Assembly: GCF_010728725.1 (NCBI RefSeq)
Contig: NZ_AP022606.1
Span: forward strand, 4,340,001 to 4,404,000
Origin: Mycobacterium branderi
GTDB taxonomy: Bacteria; Actinomycetota; Actinomycetes; Mycobacteriales; Mycobacteriaceae
Length of the DNA stretch: 64,000 nt
Direction: 5' to 3'
Below the pieces are notes generated by a model. That model had not been told where the DNA came from. It did not search any database and saw only the letters and a list, made by a program, of their open reading frames with translations. Every line of letters begins with the position of its first letter. Position 1 is the stretch's first letter. A program made the translations under genes and the position numbers. Positions 27,851 to 35,944 of this stretch are shown here, one piece after another.

Positions 27851-29293
27851 CTACCGGGCAAGCGGCAGCGTCAGCCGGAATCGAGCGCCACCGTCGTGGG
27901 GCTCGCAGGTTAAGTCGCCGCCGTGAGCGCGAGCCAGTGCCCGCGCGATCGGCAGTCCCAGACCGGCGCCGCCGTGGTCGCGAGCGCGGGCGGTATCGAG
28001 GCGCACCAGCCGTTCGAAGATGCGCTCGCGTTCGTCGTCGGGAATCCCGGGGCCGGTGTCGGTGACGGTGACTTGGGCTGTCGTGTCGCGTGTTTGGACG
28101 TCGACGGTGATGCGGCCGCCGGGCGGGGTGTGCCGCCGGGCGTTGTCGAGGAGGTTGGACAGGATCTGCGCCACCCGCGTGGGATCGGCGCGAACGGACA
28201 GCCCGTCAACGCCGGTGCGGGTGATGGTCAGCTGCGGCGCCAGCATGGCGGCCCGATCGACTTCCGCGTCGACGACCGCGGGGAGGTCGGCGTCCTGCAC
28301 GTTCAGCGGCAGGCCGGCGTCGATCCGGCTCAGGTCGAGCATGTCGGCGACCAGCCGACCCGCGCGCCGGGCGTCGGAGAGCAGCAGCGTCGCGCGGTGA
28401 TATTGAGCCTCGGGATCGGCTTGCTCCTGGTTTGCGTTGCTCGCGAGCTGCTCGGCGGCCGCCTGGATCCCGGCGATCGGGGTGCGCAACTCGTGAGCGG
28501 CGTCGACGAGAAAGCGCCGGGTTGCCGTCTCGGCGCGCTGCGCGGCTTCCGCGGCCCGTTGGGCGCGCTGTTCGGAGGCTTCCAACGCATCCAGCATGCC
28601 GTCGAAAGCGCTTGCCGCCCGGCCTAATTCGGTGTCGACCCGATCCGGGTGAAGCCGTCGGCCACGATTGCCGGTGGTGATGTCTTTGGCCAGCCCGGTC
28701 AGCCGGTCCAGCGGCCGCAGCGCCGCCCGGCTGGCCGCCACCAGCAGCAGCGCCGCGACGAGCAGCGTGGCCATTCCGGCGCCGATCATCAGCTGCCGCA
28801 GTTGCCGCGTCACCTGGGTGGTCTGCGTGGTGTCGGCAACCAGGATCACCCGTCCGCCGGTCGGCAACGGATGCACGACCACGGTGGCGGTGGCATCCGG
28901 CGGTGGCGGCGGCGGAGGCGGAGGCGGGCCGCCGAACGGCGGCGGTGGCGGTGGCGGTGGGGGTAGGGGCGGCACTGTCGGGCCGGCGGCGGTATCCGGG
29001 CTGATCGCCGGGTCGCCGTAGGTGGCGCCGTCGGCGGTGACCAGCAGCGCCCGCACGCTGCCGCCGGTGAGCTCGGCGGCCAGCTGAGCCGGTGGCGTGT
29101 GTGCCGCGGCCAGCGCGTCGGCGCGGGCGGTGGCCGCGACCAGCCGGTCGTGCAGGTTGCGCCGCGCCTGAACGCCGACCGTCACGTCGATGGTGATGCC
29201 CAATATCAGCAGCAGCACGGCCAACAGCGCCAGCACGATGATCGTCACCCGGCGCTGCAGCGACGGCGTGGGCGTCGAGGCCTCGGCCGTCAT
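27851..29293 (-). CDS. sensor histidine kinase with polyproline sensor loop
   Basis: A 480-residue membrane histidine kinase. TM1 spans about 17-40, the extracytoplasmic domain 41-168, TM2 about 169-190, then HAMP. The phosphoacceptor motif DAAHELRTP gives His267; the ATPase boxes are LSNLLDNARRHTP (N), DTGPGIP (G1) and GGAGLGLPIA (G2). The sensor domain contains two long proline runs (about 108-132) interrupted by FGG, unusual for such kinases. It overlaps the response regulator gene by four bases (ATGA). I cannot assign it to a named mycobacterial system. Confidence 0.93.
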   Translation of the reverse strand: MTAEASTPTPSLQRRVTIIVLALLAVLLLILGITIDVTVGVQARRNLHDRLVAATARADALAAAHTPPAQLAAELTGGSVRALLVTADGATYGDPAISPDTAAGPTVPPLPPPPPPPPPFGGPPPPPPPPPPDATATVVVHPLPTGGRVILVADTTQTTQVTRQLRQLMIGAGMATLLVAALLLVAASRAALRPLDRLTGLAKDITTGNRGRRLHPDRVDTELGRAASAFDGMLDALEASEQRAQRAAEAAQRAETATRRFLVDAAHELRTPIAGIQAAAEQLASNANQEQADPEAQYHRATLLLSDARRAGRLVADMLDLSRIDAGLPLNVQDADLPAVVDAEVDRAAMLAPQLTITRTGVDGLSVRADPTRVAQILSNLLDNARRHTPPGGRITVDVQTRDTTAQVTVTDTGPGIPDDERERIFERLVRLDTARARDHGGAGLGLPIARALARAHGGDLTCEPHDGGARFRLTLPLAR

Positions 29294-29979
29294 GAGCGCT
29301 GCGGCTGCAGGCGGTAGCCGATGCCGCGGACGGTGTGCAGGATTCGCGGCCCGTGCGCCTCGAGCTTGCGGCGCAGCCCACTGATGTGCACCTGGACCAG
29401 GTTGGGGTCATAGGCGTCGTACCGCCACACCGCGTTGAGAATCTGCCCGGCGCTGACGATCCGGCCGCGCTGCTCGACGAGGTAGGCCAGCAGCCGCAGT
29501 TCGGTGGCGGTCAGGTCCAGCCGGTGACCATCGCGCGCGGCCACCCCGGCGTCGACGTCGAGCATCAGATCGCCGAGCTGCACCACCTGGGGCAGCCGGC
29601 CTCGGCGCCGCAGGACCGCACCGACCCGTGACACCAACTCGGCCAGCTCGAACGGCTTGACCACGTAGTCGTCGGCGCCGCCGTCGAGGCCGCGCAGCCG
29701 GTCCGGTAGCCCGTCGCGGGCGGTGATCAGCACGATGCCGGCCTTCCCCCACTGGAGAATGACGTCGATGAGCGCGAACCCGTCGCGGCCCGGCAGCATC
29801 ACATCCAGCACCACGAGGTCGGGCCGAAACCCGTCGAGAACCTGCTCGAGATCGGTGCCGTCGGAGCGGGCTTCGGTGTGGTAGCCGGCGTCGGACAGGG
29901 CCTCGCTGACCATCTCACGGATGGTTTCGGAGTCTTCGACCACCAGCACACGCGGTATGCCGACACTGAACTCCGCCAT
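29290..29979 (-). CDS. OmpR/PhoB-type response regulator
   Basis: A 229-residue response regulator: receiver domain with acidic Glu15-Asp16, phosphoacceptor Asp59 in VVLDVMLPG and the conserved DDYVVKPFE lysine, then a winged-helix DNA-binding domain (about 135-229) with LVQVHISGLRRKLE and VRGIGYRL. It is first in an operon with the kinase. Tandem 11-bp direct repeats 61 bp upstream, before the divergent proline-rich gene, look like its binding site, so it may control itself and that gene. Confidence 0.95.
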   Translation of the reverse strand: MAEFSVGIPRVLVVEDSETIREMVSEALSDAGYHTEARSDGTDLEQVLDGFRPDLVVLDVMLPGRDGFALIDVILQWGKAGIVLITARDGLPDRLRGLDGGADDYVVKPFELAELVSRVGAVLRRRGRLPQVVQLGDLMLDVDAGVAARDGHRLDLTATELRLLAYLVEQRGRIVSAGQILNAVWRYDAYDPNLVQVHISGLRRKLEAHGPRILHTVRGIGYRLQPQRS

Positions 29980-30039
29980 GCTTCATTCTTAACGCGGCAT
30001 ATCTGAGATCAGGCTGAAGAAACGATGACCGAGGGCTTC

Positions 30040-30061
30040 TTCAGGTTCGCTTCAACTTCGC
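30040..30061. promoter_or_regulatory. tandem 11-bp direct repeats, OmpR/PhoB-type site
   Basis: TTCAGGTTCGC is followed directly by TTCAACTTCGC (9 of 11 identical). Head-to-tail 11-bp repeats are the classic target form of OmpR/PhoB dimers. The site lies between the response regulator gene and the divergent proline-rich membrane protein gene. Confidence 0.6.
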
Positions 30062-30078
30062 TGCCTAGCGTCACGGCC

Positions 30079-30540
30079 ATGAACGCCGAAGAGAATCAGA
30101 ACGCAACTCCCGAACCGGAAAGCTCGCCGCCGGCGGCCGAACCCGTTGCGGCCCAGCCTCGCCGACGATCGAGCGGGGTATCGGCGCAACGCCATACTGT
30201 CGTCGTGGCAGCGGTCGCAGGCGTGGCCGGGATCATCGTGGGGGCGCTGCTGACCGCCGCGGTCATCGCCATCACCTGGACTCCGATGCCTCCCCCGCCG
30301 GGTTGGCAGACCAGCGCCGACGCGCCACTGCGGCCACCGCCGCCGCCGTTCCCGCCGCACGCCGGGCCTCCTGGGCCTCCGCCCGCGGCGATACCGCCCG
30401 CGCCGCCACCGCCCCAAGCCCCGGGCGGGCCGCATCCGCGCCACGGCGAGCCGCCGCAGCACCCGCCTTTGCCGGGCGAGCCAGCACCTCCGCCGCCACC
30501 GCCGGGTGTGCCCGCCCCGCCGCCTCCACCTCCGGCGTAA
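30079..30540 (+). CDS. proline-rich single-pass membrane protein
   Basis: A 153-residue protein: a 40-residue cytosolic N-terminus rich in Glu, Pro and Ala, one transmembrane helix (about 42-68, VVVAAVAGVAGIIVGALLTA) and an extracytoplasmic tail made almost wholly of proline with Gly, Ala and His. ATG 30079 is preferred; ATG 30025 would place the regulator repeats inside the gene. The proline tail resembles the proline runs in the sensor domain of the neighbouring kinase, suggesting that the two act together at the cell envelope. No family is recognised. Confidence 0.65.
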   Translation: MNAEENQNATPEPESSPPAAEPVAAQPRRRSSGVSAQRHTVVVAAVAGVAGIIVGALLTAAVIAITWTPMPPPPGWQTSADAPLRPPPPPFPPHAGPPGPPPAAIPPAPPPPQAPGGPHPRHGEPPQHPPLPGEPAPPPPPPGVPAPPPPPPA

Positions 30541-30569
30541 GTCTCAGGGCGGCAAAGGTTTTCGGCGGG

Positions 30570-32153
30570 TCAGTGGCCGCGGCCGCCGAACCCGCCGTGG
30601 CCACCGCCGAACCCGCCGAATCCCCCGCCAATACCGCCGAAGCCGCCATGGTCGCCGCCGCCGCGACCACCGCCGTGATCACCGCCGCCGGGGAACCATC
30701 CGCCTCCGCCGCCGGGCTGCCAGCCTCCCCCGCCGCGGTTGCCGCCGCCGGGTTGCCAGCCGCCTCGGTCACGATCGCCGCCGCCCGGCTGCCAGCCACC
30801 CCGGTCACGGTCGCCGCCGCCCGGCTGCCACGGCGGGCTGTTACGGGGCGGAGTGAAGATCCCCGGCAGTTGCGGGATAACCGGCGCCACGGGCACCGGT
30901 ACCGGCACAGGGACGGGCGCAGGAGCCGCGGGCGGCGGAGCCGGGGCCGCCGGCTCAGGTGCCGGTGCGGGTGGTGCCTGCGGCGCCGGCGCCGGGGCTT
31001 GCGGAGCTGGTGGCGCAGCCGCCGGGACTTGGACGGGCGCCGAAGCGACGGGTGCCGGTGCTGGCGCCGCGGGCGCCTCCGGAGCAGGCGCCTCGACAGG
31101 GGTCTGCTGCGCCTCGGGCGCCGGCTGCTCGACCTTGTTCGGCGGCGCCGCTGGAGGTGCCGGAACCTCGGCCTTGGGAGCCGGCGCCGGCATCTGCTCG
31201 GCCGGTACGACGAGGTTTCCCCCGGAGCCCGGCCGCTGACTGACGGCCGGGCGGACCGCGATTGCCAGCGAAATGACCAACGCCAACACCCCGACGAAGA
31301 AGACCATCATCACGCTGAGAGCCACCAGGAACGGCTTTCGCCCGTGTTCGGTCTCGCCGAAATGGGCGTAGGAGTCATCGAAGTCCGAAAGGTCTGCTGC
31401 GGCAAAGGGATCCACCACTCCGGCCGTCGTCCAGTCGGGAACCTGCGCATAGGCGACGGCTGCGGTCGACGAGGCGAACAGCGGCGCATTCGCCGCAGCC
31501 AGCGCCGCGCCGCGGGCCAACGCCGTCTCCGGCTCCTCGGGCGCGTTGACCGGAAGCGGCGTCGCGGTCTCCAGCTGGGGCTTGATCGCCGTGACGTCGA
31601 CCCCGCAACCGACGACGAACACTCCGTCAGGGCGCGATTGCAGCGCCTCGAGGCCCGCCATCATGTCGGCCAACTCGGTCGGCGCATCGGCGCCAGCCAG
31701 CGGTTGGCGGCGCACCTCGGTGACCGAACCGTCGGCAGAGTCGACGATCGCCAGCGTCGCCGTATCCGGTTCGAGGAAAAGCAGCCCGGTGTGGGCGTAT
31801 CCGACAGCGCTGCCGACCGACTGGGCCAGTGCCGCCGCCGCCAGGAAGGCCGAGACCAGCATGACGTTCTCGACCTTGTGCGTGGCCAGCGCGTCGCGCA
31901 AAGCGGCAGCTTCAGCGGGGTTGGTCCAGGTCACACCGGTCGACGCCAGGCGGTAATCGCCTTCCGCCGCGCTTTCGCGGGTACCCAGGATTGCGGCGAT
32001 CACCTGATCGGCTACACCGGCATTTGCCGCGCGCGAATCGGCAGAGACCTCGAAGCCGTCTTCGTCGACGGTGACCCCGTCGGCGTTTTCCCCCTCGACC
32101 AGCACCATGCGGACCGTCGTCGGCGCCATCGACACACCGAGGACGATGTCCAC
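30570..32153 (-). CDS. DUF7159-like protein with Pro/Ala- and Gly-rich tail
   Basis: A 527-residue protein. The N-terminal 215 residues form an ASKHA-like fold (MDIVLGVSMAPTTVRMVLVEG; FVVGCGVDVTAIKP) seen in mycobacterial proteins such as Rv0312, as I recall. One transmembrane helix follows (about 275-300), then a long Pro/Ala linker, and a C-terminus of about 110 residues with 12-residue repeats WQPGGGDRDRGG and a poly-Gly end. The tail is probably exposed outside the membrane. The start is GTG at 32153. Its 3' end faces the proline-rich gene with a 29-bp gap. Function unknown. Confidence 0.8.
   Translation of the reverse strand: MDIVLGVSMAPTTVRMVLVEGENADGVTVDEDGFEVSADSRAANAGVADQVIAAILGTRESAAEGDYRLASTGVTWTNPAEAAALRDALATHKVENVMLVSAFLAAAALAQSVGSAVGYAHTGLLFLEPDTATLAIVDSADGSVTEVRRQPLAGADAPTELADMMAGLEALQSRPDGVFVVGCGVDVTAIKPQLETATPLPVNAPEEPETALARGAALAAANAPLFASSTAAVAYAQVPDWTTAGVVDPFAAADLSDFDDSYAHFGETEHGRKPFLVALSVMMVFFVGVLALVISLAIAVRPAVSQRPGSGGNLVVPAEQMPAPAPKAEVPAPPAAPPNKVEQPAPEAQQTPVEAPAPEAPAAPAPAPVASAPVQVPAAAPPAPQAPAPAPQAPPAPAPEPAAPAPPPAAPAPVPVPVPVPVAPVIPQLPGIFTPPRNSPPWQPGGGDRDRGGWQPGGGDRDRGGWQPGGGNRGGGGWQPGGGGGWFPGGGDHGGGRGGGDHGGFGGIGGGFGGFGGGHGGFGGRGH
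30741..30832. repeat. 36-bp in-frame tandem repeat
   Basis: Two full and one partial copy of a 36-bp unit (30741-30776, 30777-30812, 30813-30832) inside the DUF7159-like gene, encoding WQPGGGDRDRGG. A degenerate copy precedes it. Copy number may vary between strains. Confidence 0.85.
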
Positions 32154-32194
32154 TACGCCTCCTGCACGAGTTTGCTTGCCCCTCAGCCCCGGAC

Positions 32195-32210
32195 GTCACG
32201 ACCACGTCAC
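32195..32210. promoter_or_regulatory. GTCAC-N6-GTCAC direct repeat (possible MtrA box)
   Basis: Two GTCAC pentamers spaced 11 bp, 42-57 bp upstream of the DUF7159-like start. The same arrangement lies upstream of ripA (46588-46603). Mycobacterial MtrA binds repeats of this type, so this is a candidate site. Confidence 0.4.
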
Positions 32211-32265
32211 AACATAGAGCCGCTAATTACCACCATAGCGACCGCGTCAGGGTTCGCCACTCGGC

Positions 32266-32652
32266 TCAGTCGTAGCGAATCAGCTCGGGGCCTTCCTCGA
32301 ATTGCAGTGAGCGGCAGGCCGGACAACGCGCCGGCGCATCGAGCGTGATCTTGCCTCCGCACTCACACCACCCGGCGAGCGCTTCGACACCGGCCCAATA
32401 GTCCGTCGCCGAAATGGGCTCGACGTCAACGTATTCCCGGACGAGCTCGTCGTGCTTGGCGCTGGCCACGCAGTGCGGCGTCGTCGAGCCCTTGAGGTAA
32501 CGCAGGTGAAGGTCGCCCAACTCGTCGAACCCGATGGCGCGTGTTCTCCCGCACTCTCCGCAGCGCAACAGGTGGAAGAAGAAACCGCCGCCGTGGCTGA
32601 CGGTGAACGTCTTCCCGCATTCGAGGCACTGCGCTGCGTTAGCAGCTCCCAT
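32266..32652 (-). CDS. zinc-ribbon protein
   Basis: A 128-residue cytosolic protein with four Cys pairs: CLECGKTF and CGECGRT in the first 40 residues, and CECGGK with CPACRS near the C-terminus. This predicts two zinc ribbons separated by a helical middle. It has no enzymatic motif I recognise and may bind nucleic acid or a partner. ATG 32652 is chosen because GGAGG lies 9 nt upstream. It is divergent from the HTH gene of module copy 2 across 137 bp. Confidence 0.78.
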   Translation of the reverse strand: MGAANAAQCLECGKTFTVSHGGGFFFHLLRCGECGRTRAIGFDELGDLHLRYLKGSTTPHCVASAKHDELVREYVDVEPISATDYWAGVEALAGWCECGGKITLDAPARCPACRSLQFEEGPELIRYD

Positions 32653-32789
32653 GTGAAGGAACCTCCAGGTGACCACGGATCTTGTCATGAACAAAAGTCC
32701 GTCAAAGTAGACCACAGGCGGCCGACATGGCATGTCGGCTTTGCGATGAGGCATATCGAGTTCATAGAAAAGGGCTAAAGTGCCAGGAC

Positions 32790-33098
32790 ATGGAAGACCG
32801 CGATAAAGACCCGGCGGTAGTACTGCCCTATCTGGTCGGCCGGCCACTCGCCGCGACCGAGGTCTACGAGGCTTTCGGTTACCGCAAGTCCGCGTACTAC
32901 AAGGCCGCTCGCGAGGGCAGGCTGATCAGCGCCGACAACCTGATCAAGGTGGCCAACTACTTCGGCCTCAACCCAGTCGACCTCCAGGTTCGCTACGGCT
33001 TGATCAAGCCCGAAGCCGTCACCGAATACGTGCAGTCAGACCCCGGCCTGCCGAAGCTGCGCGATCTTCGCCCGGACCCCAACAAGCCGCCCGTCTAG
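32790..33098 (+). CDS. HTH DNA-binding protein, module copy 2
   Basis: A 102-residue HTH protein paralogous to that at 19377. Conserved features are GRPL, RKSAYYK, GRLISADNLIKVANYFGLN and RYGLIKPE. The recognition helix differs (YRKSAYYKAA against LPRSTYYDQL), so the two probably bind different operators. The C-terminal tail is short and proline-rich. It lies 24 bp upstream of the membrane protein gene on the same strand, forming a two-gene operon. The start ATG 32790 has a weak AGG just upstream. Confidence 0.78.
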   Translation: MEDRDKDPAVVLPYLVGRPLAATEVYEAFGYRKSAYYKAAREGRLISADNLIKVANYFGLNPVDLQVRYGLIKPEAVTEYVQSDPGLPKLRDLRPDPNKPPV

Positions 33099-33122
33099 TC
33101 GCCTTCCGGACGTATCGAGTCG

Positions 33123-33872
33123 ATGCTGGCCGCCCTGATCAGCGCCACCCTCGTCGCCATCGTCTACAGCCTGTGGGTCCGTCGCCACACTTGGCAATCA
33201 CGGTGGGAGGCGGGCGCCACCCTCAACATCGCGCTTCAAGGCTGCGCCGTGGTGTTCATGTCGCCTTGGGCATCGGCCACGTTCGGCCCGCCGCTGCACC
33301 TGATCTTCGGGCTGTGGAACGTCGAGGATCTCCTGGGCCACCTGTGCTTGATCGTCGCGGTGGCAGCCATCATCGACCACGCGCTGGCACGGCTCACCGA
33401 CGAAGAAAAAGTTCAGGGATTGTTGCACCGGCACGTCGGAAGGCCAGTCCGCCTGGGCGTGCCGATGCTGATCGCGGTCTTCGTCGTCGCCGACGAGGCC
33501 TACCACCCTGACCTGTTCCCGGCCCACGTCAGTACCGTCTGGCTGGGCGCCTACTGGCTGGTGCTGGGCAGCCTGCTCATCTACCTGCTGAGCTACGCGG
33601 CCAGGTTGCTGCTCATTCTGCGGCACGATCCGCGCTCGAGGTCGACCGTGGATCTCTACTTGATCTCTGCCGGATTCGGCATGGCGGCCAACATGATTCA
33701 GATGGCAACAGCGTGGGCGGGCATCGACGTCACGCTGCCGGTCTGGCTATGCGGCTGCCTGGGCGTAATGGGTTTTGCGTACGCCTCGGCCCGGTCCTGG
33801 CGCAGCAAGGTCAACTGGTTCACGCCCGGCGATCGGTTACCGCCGCAACCACTTCCGCCTCAACCGTCGTGA
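33123..33872 (+). CDS. polytopic membrane protein, module copy 2
   Basis: A 249-residue protein with about seven membrane segments, paralogue of the protein at 18626. The conserved block runs SLWVRRHTW, RWEAGATLNIALQGCAV, MSPWASAT, LHLIFGLWNVEDLLGHLC and IVA, then diverges. The C-terminal cytosolic tail ends in a Pro-rich stretch (PPQPLPPQPS). No enzyme family is recognised. Co-transcription with the HTH gene suggests a membrane sensor with a cytosolic regulator, or a regulated membrane function. Confidence 0.75.
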   Translation: MLAALISATLVAIVYSLWVRRHTWQSRWEAGATLNIALQGCAVVFMSPWASATFGPPLHLIFGLWNVEDLLGHLCLIVAVAAIIDHALARLTDEEKVQGLLHRHVGRPVRLGVPMLIAVFVVADEAYHPDLFPAHVSTVWLGAYWLVLGSLLIYLLSYAARLLLILRHDPRSRSTVDLYLISAGFGMAANMIQMATAWAGIDVTLPVWLCGCLGVMGFAYASARSWRSKVNWFTPGDRLPPQPLPPQPS

Positions 33873-33913
33873 GCCCCGCGGCTGCGCGTTGCGCGACGCC
33901 GCCTTGCGCGGAC

Positions 33914-33938
33914 TAAACAAACGTTTACAATACTAAAC
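33914..33938 (+). promoter_or_regulatory. leaderless promoter with TAAAC/GTTTA operator
   Basis: TACAAT (33926-33931) is followed by exactly 7 nt and then the GTG start of the TetR gene, the geometry of a leaderless mycobacterial transcript. The inverted repeat TAAACAAACGTTTA (33914-33927) overlaps its upstream edge and is a likely auto-repressor site. Confidence 0.6.
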
Positions 33939-34550
33939 GTGCATTCACCACTGCCGGATGACCGGACGGCGCGCGCCCGCATCCGCGACGAAGCACTGCG
34001 ACTGTTCGCCGAACGCGGTCCCGACGCCGTCACGATGCGCGATATCGCGGCCGCCGCTCGAGTGTCACCGGCGTTGCTGATCCGGCACTACGGCTCCAAG
34101 GAGGGCTTGGTGGCGGCGGTGGACGATCACGTCGTCGCAAGCCTGGAGGCGGTGCTGGGCGAAATGGCCACGAGCACAGCCACTTCCGGATTGGACCCGG
34201 CATCGGTTCCCGGCATGCTCGACGGCCTGGCCAGGCACCTGCCGCCCGACTCGGCGATCCCGGCATACCTGAGCCGGATGCTGATCGGCGGCGGTGCGAC
34301 CGGATCGGCGCTGTTCGAGCGGCTTCACCGCGTCAGCCGGGACACGCTCGACGCCATGGTCGCGGCCGACACCGCCAGCGCCGGCACAGATCCCGCTGTG
34401 CGCGCGGCCGTCTTGATGGTCAACGACCTGGCAGTGCTCACCCTGCGTCCGCGGCTGACCGAGCTGCTCGGCTTCGACCCGCTGTCGGCCGACGGCATTC
34501 AGCGCTGGGCCGCAGAGGTTTTCGCGATCTACCGCGACGGGCTCGCGTGA
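33939..34550 (+). CDS. TetR-family regulator
   Basis: A 203-residue TetR regulator with helix-turn-helix at about residues 31-55 (VTMRDIAAAARVSPALLIRHY). The GTG start is set by the leaderless promoter geometry. It is followed 25 bp later by the nitroreductase-like gene and a membrane protein gene overlapping it, so the three form an operon. The effector is unknown; TetR proteins paired with F420-dependent enzymes are frequent in mycobacteria. Confidence 0.9.
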   Translation: MHSPLPDDRTARARIRDEALRLFAERGPDAVTMRDIAAAARVSPALLIRHYGSKEGLVAAVDDHVVASLEAVLGEMATSTATSGLDPASVPGMLDGLARHLPPDSAIPAYLSRMLIGGGATGSALFERLHRVSRDTLDAMVAADTASAGTDPAVRAAVLMVNDLAVLTLRPRLTELLGFDPLSADGIQRWAAEVFAIYRDGLA

Positions 34551-34575
34551 TCCGCCACAACGAAACGGAGGCAAC

Positions 34576-35049
34576 ATGTCGATGGCAACCGGAGCCGCAG
34601 GATTGCTGCGATCGCGTCGGCTGGTACGCGCGCCCATCTGGATCTACAAGGCGCGCGCCGGGGCGGTGCTGGGGTCGCGGTTGCTGATGCTCGAACACAT
34701 CGGCCGCAAATCCGGCGCCCGGCGCTACGTCGTGCTCGAGGTCCTCGATCACCCGGCGCCGGACCGCTACGTGGTGGCCGCCGGGTTCGGCGACAACGCG
34801 CAGTGGTTCCGCAATGTTCGGGCGAACCCGCGGGTGCGGGTCTACGCCGGAAGCCGCGCGCCCGCGGCGGCGACAGCGCGCGTGCTCACCCAGGATGAGG
34901 CCGATAAGACGCTCGCGGGCTACATCAACCGCCATCCCCGCGCGTGGGCCGGCTTCAAGGGCGTTCTCGAGAAAACGCTCGGACGTCCGATCACCGAGAC
35001 CAATACACCGCTGCCGATGGTCGAGCTGCGGCTCGACTTCCCGTCATGA
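34576..35049 (+). CDS. deazaflavin-dependent nitroreductase-family protein
   Basis: A 157-residue split-beta-barrel protein of the Ddn / F420H2-dependent quinone reductase family. Family sequence includes RAGAVLGSRLLMLEHIGRKSG and VAAGFGDNAQWFRNVRANP. Such proteins use reduced F420 to reduce quinones or nitro compounds. GGAGG lies 6 nt before the ATG at 34576. The stop overlaps the next start (ATGA). Homologues differ in F420 use, so the cofactor is inferred. Confidence 0.85.
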   Translation: MSMATGAAGLLRSRRLVRAPIWIYKARAGAVLGSRLLMLEHIGRKSGARRYVVLEVLDHPAPDRYVVAAGFGDNAQWFRNVRANPRVRVYAGSRAPAAATARVLTQDEADKTLAGYINRHPRAWAGFKGVLEKTLGRPITETNTPLPMVELRLDFPS

Positions 35050-35597
35050 CAAGCGTCGGCTTGGTGCGCACGTTCTTCGGACCGCCGCGCACCCGCAGCG
35101 AAAGCATCGTCGGCGTCGTGGTCGGCGCACTGCTCATCGCATTGCTGGCCGGCTATATCCGGCACGTGGGCGGCTGGCGCGGTTGGTCGGTGGCGCAGAT
35201 CGTGGTCCTGGCCGTCATGGTTTTCGATCTGGTCGGCGGGATCATGACCACCTCGAGCGCGACCGCCAACCGGTGGTATCACCGCCCCGGTCTCGCCGCC
35301 CGGCGGTTCCGCGTCGCGTTCGTGATTGCCCACGCTCTGCTGTATCTGGCTCCCACCGCGCTACTTTTCGACACCGGCTGGGCATGGGCTGCCGTGAACG
35401 CCACGCTGCTGATAAGCATCGGCGCGGCAGTCGAATTCGCGCCCGCGGATCTCAAGCGGCTCGCTGCGCTGGGATTGACCCTGGCCGCAGTGCTGGTGAA
35501 CCTGATCTGGCTGCCAGTGCAGCCCGCACTGGCCTGGATTCCGTTGTTCCTCTTCGTCAAGGTCCTGGCGTGTTTCCTGGTGCCGGCGCGCGACTAA
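35046..35597 (+). CDS. membrane protein of the TetR operon
   Basis: A 183-residue protein with about five hydrophobic helices (22-40, 53-75, 95-115, 118-138, 145-178) and no recognised family. It overlaps the nitroreductase-like gene by four bases, so translational coupling is likely. The motif NRWYHRP between helices 2 and 3 is basic and cytosolic. Perhaps it cooperates with the reductase at the membrane; this is speculation from context. Confidence 0.7.
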   Translation: MTSVGLVRTFFGPPRTRSESIVGVVVGALLIALLAGYIRHVGGWRGWSVAQIVVLAVMVFDLVGGIMTTSSATANRWYHRPGLAARRFRVAFVIAHALLYLAPTALLFDTGWAWAAVNATLLISIGAAVEFAPADLKRLAALGLTLAAVLVNLIWLPVQPALAWIPLFLFVKVLACFLVPARD

Positions 35598-35944
35598 TCG
35601 GGGCCCTTCACCGTCAGCGCCGCGTATGTCACCAAAAACGACGCCGCCGGAACGGCATTCACTACTCGGTCCCGAACACGGATGTGCGCTCCGACGGCGA
35701 GAACGAAATACAGCGTCAGCATCGCGGTGGTAAGCCGGGCCAGCACGGGAAACCTGCTGACCGACAGCAAACCGATGACCGAGGCTGCCTTGGACACCGG
35801 AAGGATCCAGCGGATGTCCTGCGGAACACCCAGCGTGTCAAGGGATTTCGCGATGTACGGCACCGGAATCGCACACGCTACCGCATCACCGGCCTGGAAA
35901 GCGGCCAGCGCCGCATACGTTTTGGGAGAAGTCAGTGCGCTCAT
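35594..35944 (-). CDS. DoxX-like membrane protein
   Basis: A 116-residue protein with four hydrophobic helices, resembling the DoxX-like family (AFQAGDAVACAIPVPYIAKS; the conserved WILPVSKAASVIGLL). DoxX-like proteins are small integral membrane proteins of loosely defined redox function. Start choices GTG 35950, GTG 35947 and ATG 35944 are close; ATG is preferred, with AAGG upstream. The stop overlaps the convergent membrane gene by 4 bases, and it begins 9 bp after the SPFH gene stop on the same strand. Confidence 0.7.
   Translation of the reverse strand: MSALTSPKTYAALAAFQAGDAVACAIPVPYIAKSLDTLGVPQDIRWILPVSKAASVIGLLSVSRFPVLARLTTAMLTLYFVLAVGAHIRVRDRVVNAVPAASFLVTYAALTVKGPD

Noticed and set aside
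30705..30832. Regular repeats as a CRISPR array
   Set aside because: Units are directly abutting 36-bp copies without unique spacers, stay in frame and encode a Gly-rich peptide; no cas genes are nearby.
30303..32348. Plus-strand frame of about 681 codons opposite the DUF7159-like gene
   Set aside because: Composed of Ala/Arg/Pro low-complexity translation of the repeat region; the minus-strand protein has a recognisable fold, a membrane helix and a sensible start.
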